Shown here: piece after piece, positions 1 to 10,432 of the stretch
Numbering within the stretch: position 1 is the first letter of the stretch
How the letters are laid out: every line of letters begins with the position of its first letter
NCBI GenBank assembly: GCA_000787465.1
Contig: JSYX01000228.1
Location: forward strand, 1-50,316
Reading direction: 5' to 3'
Origin: Thermomucor indicae-seudaticae
Lineage: Eukaryota; Mucoromycota; Mucoromycetes; Mucorales; Lichtheimiaceae
DNA length: 50,316 nucleotides
Translations under genes and position numbers: made by a program
The notes under the pieces: generated by a model
Databases searched by the model: none
What the model was told of the DNA's origin: nothing
Seen by the model: the letters and a program-made list of their open reading frames with translations, nothing else

Positions 1-1173
1 CTTTTCTCTATATAAACAAGAGCACATCCAGTTTCAATAAAAACAAACGTTTATTCAGTCTCGCTGACATCTAGTCTACATGCCTTTCTTTTACTATTGT
101 GCTCTATTTCAGTAAAAGGTCTTGCACCAAAGGGATCCAGTTTTCTTGCATTGTAGCCCCAATGAACGAAATCTTGTGAGATGGACAGTAAAGCCACGTG
201 AAGTTTCATTGAGTGTTTACATGGAGTATGCTTATAGTCTCTAAGAGAAATAGATACATATAAACTACAGAGTGAATGCCCTCCTGTAGATGTCTACTTA
301 TCTTGGCTGAAACAGTTCACGTTGCATGATTCATCCATTTGTCGCAAACCCTTGCGAAACGAGAGAGCGTATACCTTTCGATGATACACTTGAGTTTACA
401 ATTACATTGACAAGAGATACTGAATCGTTTGTACAGTATCCGCTAGCTGTAGTGATCACCCAAGTTAACAGGGTGTGTAACATATCATCTTCCATAGGTT
501 CACAAGAGAAAGCATACTCTAGGATGATCCTTAATTATCACAGATGAACGTTTTGCTCGTTTCTATAGAACGCTGAGGAAATGATGTAATAGCACATTAG
601 CAATTACAGTAATCTAATTGCTATATGTATCTGATTCTGCTAATTTTGCAGATATGACCGATGAAGAACTGCAGGAACCGTTTGTGGAAGAAGATGAACG
701 ATGAAGCCAGTTTTGACGAGGAAGGAACGATAACGGTTGCTGTCAAAGTTCTAGAATTAACCAACATCCCTAAGAGAAGACATTCGAGAATAGTCATCAG
801 AATCCAAGAAAGTCAAGCAGACCGAGATCACATCCTCTTTAAGAAAATAAAACCACAGCCAGCACTTTGATTGGCGTCTGACTAAAACAATGCATCTGTA
901 GTGATCCATTGATCATCACGTAGAATTATTGATGTTTCCTTGCTTACAAAATGGTGATTGGAAATGTGATCACTAAATCGAGCGATCAGATAATTATCAC
1001 TACAGCGAGTCGGTAGTGTACTTGGTGTCGGGATCTTTGTCAGCAGCGTCAAAAAGTTCTTCCGAAATGTAACAGAACGAAAAAGTTCCAAACGAACATT
1101 TAAAACCTGCGTGAGTAAAAAGAAAGAGAATTGTCGCAATACCTTCAAACACTATTCTTTTTCCTCTGTCGAA
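1..1173. other. Left flank, no supported gene
   Basis: Two short open frames on the + strand, 326-547 (73 codons) and 661-870 (69 codons), show no recognisable motif. I could not join them convincingly to each other or to the gene starting at 1174. If the downstream nuclease gene belongs to a mobile element, its left end should lie here, but I found no clear terminal inverted repeat by eye. Confidence 0.4.
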
Positions 1174-4100
1174 ATGGCAATCAAGGGATTGCATATGGCT
1201 GCGAAAACAGCAGGTGCTTACGAAGACGACATACAACTGATAGCCTACCTTGACCAGCAGCACTGCGAAGTCGTATTTGTCGATTTCTGCTGCATCTTTT
1301 TCAGTCTACTTCAAGAGATGATGGCACTGCCTTTGCTGATGGAATACCTACAAGAAAAAAATGGTAATACTGATAGGACGGGACCAACCAACGCTTCTGC
1401 TGAACTGAGCGCCAGGAAAAAAAACGGATTCTGTATCTTTGGATGCATTTGTAAAAGAGGCTTTACGTCGAATGAAGGCTTTTCTGTCGGACAAACGATA
1501 TGTCTGTCTTGTAATGGACGGACTTAAACTTAGTCAATCGAAGCAGCAAACGCACAAACCTAGACAGAAACGTGCTCAGGAGGCGTACAGGATTGCTAAA
1601 CGTACTCAATATGGAACTGTAAAATTCCTGAACCGAGCAAAACGCTGGGTGAGCTTTACAGAATCTGTGAAGCAACGAATTATCCAGATATATATCATTT
1701 ATGCTGCTTCACTTGCTGTAATGAATACCACACTCAGTTTTGACCGTCTCCACAGTGTCTGGAAAACGAAGGCATTCCCAGCTATAATGGGCTGTGTAAG
1801 GGCGGAGAGTTCTCTTGGGTTATTGCTCCATATGAGGCCGATTGTCAAGTTGTTTATTTGGCAAATACGTGCTTAAGAAAGGCAGCCATTGCTAGCACTG
1901 ACGGAGATTTGTTCATATACTCGGGCGCGATCGAGGCAATTGTGAGTAAGAGAAGCTGTGCATATCCCATGTTTAGCTAATTGCTACTGTTATACACAGA
2001 GAGTGCTAAAGGTAAATTGGGGCCTGGAAGGAAATGGCGCAGGCCGGGTATCAACCAAGAAGGCCCTCCTCAAGGCGTTGGATCTGATCAAAGAGAATGA
2101 CAACTTTGCTACGGTAAGAGTGATATCAAAACAAAAAGTAGAAGATGCTCATCGTTTTCGTCCGCAGGCTCAGAGGAGACTAGCTGTGATTACGGTCTTA
2201 GCAGGAAGCGATTATGCAGAGAACTTGCGAGGAAAATCGTTCATTTGGGCCAAAGATTTTATACTTTCGAAGGATTGCAGTGTTCTGGCGACAGCAAACG
2301 ATCTACTTGAGGCTGTCAGTATTTCTAATAGCGCGATTTTATCCTTAATGCTCAATATTGCTTGCAGGCTCTTGAAGAATCAAGGGCGTCTTACTTTCAG
2401 AATGATCGACTTCATGTGGCCCTACAGCAGTACGCATACCCTATTGTATATGATGCAACGAAAAAGGAGATCAATATGCAGCCTGTCTTCTCCGTGAAAC
2501 CTGAACCAACGTTGCTAGGACAGCTCCTGGAGAAAAGAGATGATTTACGAAAAGAGAAGGTTACTTCGCATCCAAGACGACGTATGTCATTCCGAACGGG
2601 GAAGAAAAAAGTGCAAGGTACTAAACGATCACTGCCATTCCTTTAGTACACGCAACGGACTGCAGGAAGCAGTCAGTCCGATACGAAATTGTACCGGAAG
2701 TGAACAGCGTGAAGAACATCACAACTAGCTCGAAGGCAGTAAAAAGGCCTGATGATGCGCCTGCAGAACGCACTTCTAGTCGCTTGAAACCAAGTTAATC
2801 ACGGAAGCGTCTTAACGAAGCAGTCAATGCACCAGCACGAGAACGTAAAAAAAGAAAGATCACGGTCACTGACCCTTAAGGGAATCCAAAAGAAATTTCG
2901 GCTAATAGCCGCCAAGTCGTCGCGTGCGATGCAGGCTTCTATTCTTCTGTGTTATCTTCTGCAGTGAAACGGCAGGGAGGAACCGACGCGATTGAGCAAG
3001 CGCGAGTTCTGACTTCGATATTGCGGAACCTAGTCAGTGCCGTCAATGTTACAAGGGTTATTGCAACAGAAATAGCGAATCTGGTGCTTCGGTTAGTTTA
3101 CGAAGGAAACTACGACCAAGAGTTTGTCAAAATGGTATACGGAAGCTTTTATCAATCTCAGCGTAGTACTCGCGGTCGTTTTGCCGAAGCTACTGGTTCT
3201 TCGTCTTCGGCTGCAATGAAGACCTGGACGTGGTTTCTTTATATGGCTACCAATTACACCAACAAATCTGAAAGCAGTAGAAACCAATGGGACTCAGTCG
3301 AATACGATGGTAATCAAGAACCGGTTTTATCGAGAAACGGAGAGATTGGAAACCCTAACAAACTAATAGCATACCCAGGGGATATTTCCATTCGCGCACT
3401 TGTTTGCCTTACAGCGGATAACAGACCCTTAGGGAATATCATGCTACTGGCACGCCGGTTATGGTGGCAAGGATTTAAAGGACACTGGGAAGACAGACCT
3501 GCATTACTCGACTCTCATCGCACAGCGCACCTGCTAGATGATGCTGCTAGAATTCTTGATGATAATTTGCGCACCAACTGTTCCCAGCACTTCATTTCGC
3601 GGTACATTGATCGCATACGCATGAGACTGGCCGCTAAAGCAGCAGTGCCAGATGGCTGGCCTGCAGCTGACAAGCTGCTTCAGTGGGTAACGGATGATAC
3701 AAACAAGTTGGCCGAAGCGAAAAAGATACAACAGTCTTTCCCACGTGTCACAGCCAAAGCGGCCAAGCAGATCGAAACCTTCATCAAGAAAAAGGGTATG
3801 CAGTCGCAGGATATCACACGACTACACCTGGCACAGGCGGCACTGAGTAAACATGCAGTACCGAAAGGCTGGCCAAAAAGTCAATACCTTGCACACTTCT
3901 TACTGGCGACGATCTTCCGTATTGACGACTTTAAGACATTTGATTCACCACAGGAAGTCGCGCATGTCAAGGACGAGGTTGATCACTTGGACCGTCAAAT
4001 CAAACAAGAAATATTCGATATGGCCAATACCAAGAGGCGTTACCTGGAAACCATGTATGGCTGTCCCATTGTGGGATCTCAGATGAACAACGGTCAAGTG

Positions 4101-5516
4101 GATCTCCTACGGTGCCTGGGTATAAGGAATGCTGCCCCTGGATCCGGAAACCTGTGCAAGGAGGTGGCTTTCCTGGTTCAAATGACTATGGATATGCGTA
4201 ATTCACCATTTCATCAAGGATTTGCAGTATGCCCGACGGTAACGAATGGCAAGAATGCCGCTGTTGGCTTTACAGAGATTTTCGTAAATGACCTTCTCAA
4301 AAACCTTCCTGAATTTCTTCCATCTGGCACCCGTGCAGTTGACCACAAAATTGCTGCCTCTATTCAAAGACAGTTTCAATCCCATGAAGGAAGCTCTCTT
4401 GCATTCCTCTTCGATATCAGCACAAGAGCGGTTGTGGTGGGCAAAAACAAAGAAATCCTAGTCGAAAATAGAAGATATCAAGACAAGCTGAAGAAAACCA
4501 TATTGACTGCCGATGGCAACCTTGTTGAGAGATACGTGCGGACTAACCGTTTTACGACGAACGGAATCAAGTGCACGGCATATTTTCGAGATTGGCAAAA
4601 AGCCGAGAAGTAAAATGTGAAAATTGCTCTGCCGGACGTGGAAACTGTGTGTGACCGCCAGGATATCAGTGGGGTCATCGGCATAGACTTTGGACAACAT
4701 TACACGGCGGCAGCATTCTACCTTCCAGTCAACACGAATGATCAGGAACGCGAAGACGGTAGTATCTCAACAACAAGTATTATCATCTCACCTTACTTGC
4801 GTGTTTGTAGGAATACAAGTAGCTATCAAGCGCAACGAGCTATATGGGAGACAGAAAAGGAATAATGCATGGTTGGAAAGGCAGAAGCTGTTAAATCCAG
4901 CTATTTTGCAAATGGAAGCTGCATCGTCCAAGGGGTCGAAAACGGGTGATCTCAAGGCATATCTTGACTATTGCCGAGGTTGGCAAACCAAGCCCAGTGA
5001 ACAAGGACAAAAAGATACAAAAATTTACCAAAAAATGCCTCTGCAAGGAAGTCCTGGGATACCAAACGGTCGATACGCTCCGAGCTCGATAAAGCTGCGG
5101 ATCTTGTACTTGGCTTGGTACCCGAACGCGCATCTGGATACACTGTTGTGAGTTTTGGACTTGACGGTGTAGCAGCGCCAACAGCAAGAGGGAGCCAGTC
5201 ATCTATGGAAAGCCGTCTAGCAGAAGTGATTATCAACAGAGCCAAGGCATATCCGACCAAAAAGCTTCTCTTGGTAAAGTCGAATGAATACGGCACCTCT
5301 CGAATTTGTCCTCGTTGTCTAGCTCAGGGGAAAGAGATCTTTGTCGAACCAAGGAAGACGAGAAGCACTAAAAATCTGATACGTGTACGTCGCTGTCCAA
5401 AATGTTCAAGGATATACCACCGCGATAAACTGGCGGCACATAACATCGCGACTATCGCCAAGTCTGTCGTACGGTATGGCAGAAAGCTATCTTGCTTCAT
5501 TCCACCAAGAAAGTGA
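1174..5516 (+). CDS. XPG/FEN1-like flap nuclease fused to a Fanzor (TnpB-like) RuvC nuclease
   Basis: Exon model: 1174-1363, 1416-1717, 1756-1941, 2000-2113, 2168-2314, 2368-2581, 2647-2793, 2881-4609, 4670-4758, 4811-5034, then a -1 shift to 5034-5516; about 1,274 aa. Residues 1-310 are an XPG/FEN1 nuclease. It starts MAIKGL and keeps the seven acidic metal ligands: D37 (VFVDF), D98 (VMDG), E191/D193 (APYEADC), D213/D215 (STDGDLF), D279 (LAGSDY). Residues ~434-1274 are a Fanzor: a long N-terminal region, RuvC-I D1016 (GIDFGQ), the shifted catalytic E1199 (NEYGTS), a CPRC...CPKC zinc ribbon, and RuvC-III D1245 (HRDKLAAHN). The intron 2794-2880 removes the only two stops between the parts and keeps frame, and the Fanzor part has no ATG near its start, so a fusion is favoured over two genes. 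Fanzors are known RNA-guided DNA nucleases; XPG proteins cut flaps and branched DNA. The joint role is inference. An alternative is two genes or a recent pseudogene. Confidence 0.7.
5029..5037 (+). other. A-run where the Fanzor reading frame changes by -1
   Basis: The linker exon reads in one frame up to the six-A run at 5030-5035. The RuvC-II/zinc-ribbon segment to 5516 reads in the -1 frame. No GT..AG or GC..AG intron with matching phases explains it. The decayed copy at 15.1-16.0 kb needs the same change at the same place. Possibilities are an inherited frameshift, programmed frameshifting, or an intron I failed to see. Confidence 0.55.
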
Positions 5517-6215
5517 AGCCAGGCGCTGACCCCTGGACTGGTCCTCGGACCGTACAGGCAAGTATGTGGTCGACATATGGTGGCGGGAGCCATTTCTGAC
5601 TTGTTTGCATAGATTGGTAAGGATAAAGCACTGTATTTCAAGAATGGTGGTATTCAATATTGAATGTTTGCGTTGATGGGAGTGGCCTTTGCGCCAACTA
5701 GAGGCAGCTTTGCGCCTGCTAATAACGCAAAAGAAAGAGGGTGAGTGAGCGAAATGATATCCGTGTTATGCAATATTAATCTCTGTTTCCAGCGCAAATG
5801 CTGTTTTTATATGACGCAAAAAGCCATTTCTTCTCTCGCAAACGCTTTTTCAAAAAACAGTAGATCAATGGAATAGCCCATGTCGAGCATCAATAAAGGT
5901 TCAGTTCATATAGACCGTTTTTCTTTGAATTCGGCTAAATTTCTGGGATACCGACCTCGCACTTCCTTTTGTCATGTATGACAATTACCCCATTAACCGC
6001 TAAATTGCTGAAGGGCATAGCAGATATACTATGTCCCCAAACCAAAAACATTACCGCAGTTACTCTTATCTAGTGCAAATACTTGTTCATGTTTTGGGAG
6101 TTCATGCCAAATCAACCCGTTGAAATGACGGGACGAAATTGCAAATAGTTCGTTGCGTCTAGCACCGGCTCCAGTCGGTCGCTTGATAAGTGGTATAATT
6201 CTTTTTTCAAGTTAA
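5517..6215. other. Gap between the Fanzor gene and prefoldin; possible guide-RNA region
   Basis: No gene is visible. In characterised Fanzor systems the guide (omega) RNA comes from the 3' end of the nuclease gene and the flank just beyond it, ending near the element's right end. If this locus is functional, roughly 5.45-5.8 kb is the place to look. I cannot fold it by hand and saw no clear terminal repeat. Confidence 0.3.
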
Positions 6216-6736
6216 TTAATCCTTCTCAAGGTTTATGGCGCTACCGAACTTGGCATATAACGTCTTCTTCAAGTCTGACATCTTTTCTTGTATCGATGCG
6301 ATTTCTTTCTCTTTCGCTTCGAGGTCGAGACTTAGCCTCTCCGAGTCTTTTGAGATCATCTCCAGGGCTTTGGCGACCGGTATATGAACGAACGCATCTC
6401 CAATCTTGTGTCGGACGATCTCGTCTTCATCTGCCAGCTCCAATTCCATGGACACATCATCTAAGTATTCTTTTTCTTGCTTTTAAAAACAAGCATGAGT
6501 TCCACTTACATCAGCCTCAGGTTCCTCTTTCTCTCTCTTACCTTTGTTCTCTCGTACTCTTCTTCAAGATCATCTATTTTTGCACTTAATTTACTGAACT
6601 CATTGATTTTCTGCTGATCTTGCCAGGAAACTTCTACATCGGCGTCCTGTTCTGCTTTGGCACTGAGCTACGAGAAAATGGTTTGCATTGGCAAGTTGTA
6701 TAATCTCGGCTGTTCCCAATTGCGAGCTTATACCAT
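6216..6736 (-). CDS. PFDN4: Prefoldin subunit 4
   Basis: Beta-type prefoldin subunit of the cytosolic hexameric chaperone that passes unfolded actin and tubulin to CCT. Exons (minus strand): 6734-6736, 6542-6667, 6216-6479; 130 aa, the usual size. The coding exon 1 is only the ATG: the intron begins directly after it (ATG|GTATAAG) and exon 2 opens CTCAGTGCC, giving MLSAKAEQDADVEVSWQDQQ. Two heptad-rich helices flank the hairpin segment DEIVRHKIGDAFVHI, and the C-terminal helix has the expected coiled-coil pattern. The gene is divergent from the DDHD gene, with 849 bp between starts. Identification rests on the WQDQQKIN, EYLDD and GDAFVHI motifs typical of PFDN4. Confidence 0.93.
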
Positions 6737-7585
6737 GCGGAGACTTGACATCGCGGGCTGTTCAGGTGAGGCACTGGAGCTGACCTCCCCGCGTAATTTC
6801 CCCGTTTGACTTTCCGGTCAAGCGATGTCCGCGCCAAATATTCCGTCAAATGTGATAAGCACAACTGTTTGCTACATGTGCATGAATCATGCCATGTAAG
6901 CTGTATCATCCAAGATGGATGCTGTATTTAAGCCAAGCGCTTTCATTCTACAGTTTTGTCTTTTCTTTTCTTTTCAAAAGTACGAGCATCTTCATAGAAG
7001 CATTCTTTGACCCTCCTGTCCATCTTATCAACAATCGTTCAAGTTTGCTGTGAAAGTATCATCTCCTTTTGAAAAAGCGAAAAAAGGGACGGCCAAACCA
7101 CGTTATGAAATCACTCTTCACTGGGTGGCGAAATTTGAGTTCGAAAACGTGTCGATGATTAGCAGGATTTAAGCATGAGGGTAGGGAAAGGAAGCACAAA
7201 ACCTCGACGCTGCAGAATTGATCCATAATGTCAAAGACCAGGTTTCTCGACGACTTGATGGCCCTTCAGCTTGCATTACTCAAATGCTGAGGGTGCCAAT
7301 GTGCTTTTACCTTAAATCGCAGCTTACTGAATACATTTAGACTTTAGCTGGTCGCTTGGTAACAAATGCATCCCCAGCCGTGTAGTCTTACCACTTAATG
7401 CTTTGCTTTGTTTCGATCGGCTTCCCTGTTGCCCAGGATTCTGTTTTATTGCTTGGAGACCAAGACCTCTTCGACGAGAGCATTGCAGTAGCAGAGAGCT
7501 GAATTTTTTTAAAGCCCCAGAATCATGCGCCACGGGGGGTTGGGTATAAAGTTTCTTGGTACACTGGCAAGTGATAAACAGGGCA
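6737..7585. promoter_or_regulatory. Divergent intergenic region between PFDN4 and the DDHD gene
   Basis: About 850 bp without a supported coding exon. It must hold the start regions of both flanking genes. The open frames seen here (for example 6634-6909 minus, 7324-7533 minus) lack family motifs and partly overlap PFDN4 exons or its first intron. Confidence 0.5.
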
Positions 7586-10355
7586 ATGACAGGTGTAATG
7601 TGGTTTTATGCCGTCGACAATCCGATCGATCCTTCTTCTGTTGTAAAAACAACGACGACAAGTGCGTTTTCAACTATTCATCCGACTCCAGCGAAAGCCA
7701 AAGCGTCAACGACATGGATGCCATTTTCAAAACGCGATGCCGAAGCTCTAGAAAAAGCGCTCCAGGTAATGACACGATCTTTGTAGCTGCCTTCAAAAAA
7801 AAGGAGACTGAAACGCCAAATTACTAAAGCAGGATTGTGTTATACCTTGTACAGAGCCACGACACGTCTGTCACCGTGCCTGTTAATGAAGACAAGCTTT
7901 TTGAGGTCAGAGTGTTTTACCGTACGCTAAGCCCAATCTACTGGGAGGGCCCAGTGTACCCTGTACGAAGAGCGTTATGGTTTATGCAGAGTGATGGGTC
8001 GAAATGGATACCCTGTGAAGAAGTGCTCGGCCAGCAAATCGAAGCAGGATACAGGCAAGCAATCTTTTACTTTGAAAGTCGATGGGTTGGATAGGCTAAC
8101 TGCTAGATATCAGAAAGTATAAACCATACGAAACATTTGCCCATAGAGTGAACGGCGAACAGACGGGTGTTGTGGAAGACATGACGCTGGCCGAACATCC
8201 CGTCGAGCAACAGTGGAATCTTTTAGGCCCCTATCTAGGTCAATATGTTGCATACACGGGTGCGAACACAGCCAGGCTGCTATCGTAAGTTTGTATAATG
8301 GACAGAGCTTTTCTTCTTGGCTGAATGTGCCACGGATAGAAATAGCGCAAGCAGTAAGCTTGCAAAAAGCATCATCACTCGGCTAACTAACAAGCAAAAC
8401 CTCGGGGGCATAAGACTCGTACGCGGATATGAAAATGTGAAGGACAAGCCCAAATCCTCTTCGCCACAACCGGGGACGGAATCGCGCGAGCAACATCCAG
8501 ACGATGGAATCGTTCTTGAGGAGAGTGAAGGAGCAGAGACAGATGCGGATCGAAAGATAGATCATCTAGTATTCGTGATCCCGGGGTAAGTGAAATGATA
8601 TATGCACCCGGACCGACATAACTCATACCACTCGACAGCGCAGGGCAACGGTTTCTGGGACAGAACTTTATTAAAGGTACTATATAAAAAGAAAAGGGAG
8701 CTATCGCACTGTTGAATCGACACTTGACTTTGAAAAAAGACGTGGACAAGTTACGCAGATCAATCAAATACGTATACCCAGCGGCCATTGCCGCGACATC
8801 GACGCCTAGCAGACCCAATGGCATACAAGTTCTACCCATTCCATGGCGACAAGAGATTAACTTTCGTATTTCAGCCAAGGACACCGAAAGAACCGAAGCG
8901 GATCTTGGCATGCCAGGAGCAGACGATGGTTTTCCTACGTTAGACGAACTGACGATCGACAGTGTGCCAAACATTAGAAACTTGGTGTCTGATGTTGTTA
9001 TCGATAGTAAGTGGAAGAATGATCACCGGCGAAAAGGATGGTCAGGTCTTACGCCTCTACCTCACTCCCAGTACCTCTTTATCTTACGCCAAAGTATCGC
9101 GAACAGATGACGGCGGCTCTTTGCAAGCTGATCAACAAGGTCTTTCTGCGATTCGTGAGAAGAAACCCTGATTTTCTCGAGCGTGATAGCAAAGTGTCAA
9201 TCATCGGACACTCTTTAGGGGTGAGTCAATTATAGGATCCCTTACTGCCAAGTTGTCTCTATTAAGACTCCCGGTGGAACATAGTCAACACTAGCATTCG
9301 ACATGCTTTGTATGCAGCCCATGACCCAACCGCCAAGCATGCAGCAGATCGCCTCCGCACTGAAGCAGCCACAAATGATGCAACGTTATACATCGTGTTC
9401 ATCCCTTATTTTTCCTGTGCAAAACTTCTTTGGACTTGGAGCACCTACGGGCGTGATGTTGCTCTTGAAGGGATACCGTATTGCATCGCGCAAGTCACTC
9501 CAGAGCAGCAATACGCTACGTCCTGTTGTAAATAGTACATCTCGTACTCCTGGCGTCCAGTACTGTCATCCTGCAGTCGAGAATCTCTACAACATATTCC
9601 ACAAAGTGAGTATAATGAATGATATGTACATTCATGTGTTTTCTGATAATCTATAGTCGGACCCTGTAGCATATCGCCTAGAACCGCTCATTTCAAGGCA
9701 ATACGGTTCCAGTCTAAAACCAGAACCGATGCCGTACATTAAAGAGTTATTAAAGAAAGCTGAACATGCAAGCGCCAGAGGGACTGGATCCAGCATAACG
9801 GACCGAGCAGGTGCCATGTATGAGTCCTTCAAGATTGGAGTGGCGACGAACCTGGTTCTTCGAGGCCTCGGCCTTACTCGACAGCAAATATACGACGACA
9901 TGCACTCTTCCTCCAAAGATAATAGTGACAGCGACGGAGAAGCAGAAGGAGATATAACCTTATCCTACGACGACATTATACATCGAAAACATCTTGGGAT
10001 TTCGCACGCTCGCTCTAGCAGTGACTCTGCTATCCATGCGATGGCTGGTGGATCGACGCGGAGCCGGCGATCTGGTTCAAGTAGTCCGCGGCGAACGCCG
10101 CCGACTCCGTTGGATCTGACTGGGCGGTTTTCTGAAGGTGCACGTCGGTTAAGTATGCTGAACGTAACCGGACGTGTTGACTATTGCCTGCAGGACGGAC
10201 AAGTGGAGAACCCTTACTGGAATGCTTTCGGTGCGCATTTCCAGTATTGGGAGGTAAGATGATAATAACCCTTCCTCGTCGTCAGAGTCTCATTTCTCTC
10301 TTTTTTAAAGGACCTGGATGTCGCTGCTTTTCTTGTACGAGAACTGTATAGATAG
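7586..10355 (+). CDS. DDHD-domain phospholipase A1-like protein
   Basis: Exons: 7586-7765, 7855-8054, 8114-8284, 8340-8585, 8639-8676, 8740-9006, 9072-9220, 9285-9605, 9657-10253, 10311-10355; 737 aa. It belongs to the PA-PLA1/DDHD family (SEC23IP, DDHD1/2, yeast Ddl1), which hydrolyses phosphatidic acid or other phospholipids on organelle membranes. The N-terminal WWE-like region has WFYAVD and WTPFSKRD-like (WMPFSKRD) motifs. The lipase core has the nucleophile motif GHSLG split by an intron (exons 7/8), then FFGLGAPTG and DPVAYRLEPL. The C-terminal DDHD domain shows RVDYCLQD, AHFQYW and DLD, supplying the name-giving D, D, H, D. Residues ~560-650 are a Ser-rich linker. Intron 2 is GC-AG (CAG|GCAAGC). 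The stop lies 77 bp before the next gene's ATG, on the same strand. Confidence 0.92.
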
Positions 10356-10370
10356 AGAGAGAGAGAGAGA
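10354..10370 (+). repeat. Short (GA)n tract
   Basis: A run of about eight GA units immediately after (and overlapping) the DDHD stop codon, in the 77-bp space before the MBOAT gene. Confidence 0.8.
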
Positions 10371-10432
10371 CCCTTATTTAAATCGTTCCCTGCAATAAAC
10401 TCAACTTGCTTTTTTCTGTTCAGACGTTGCTG

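Noticed and set aside
2794..2880. XPG-like and Fanzor parts as two separate genes
   Set aside because: The two in-frame stops lie inside a canonical GT..AG interval whose removal keeps frame, with a CTGAC branch-like site before the acceptor, and the Fanzor part lacks a nearby ATG. Still possible; a transcript would decide.
4610..4669. Nonsense stop at 4611-4613 truncating the Fanzor before RuvC-I
   Set aside because: The TAA falls at the start of a 60-nt interval with GTAAAA donor and ATCAG acceptor; its removal keeps frame into GVIGIDFG.
1..6215. Terminal inverted repeats or target-site duplications around the XPG-Fanzor gene
   Set aside because: None found by eye; needs a computed self-alignment and copy comparison.
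8387..8974. 195-codon minus-strand frame
   Set aside because: It is antisense to well-supported DDHD exons and has no family motif.
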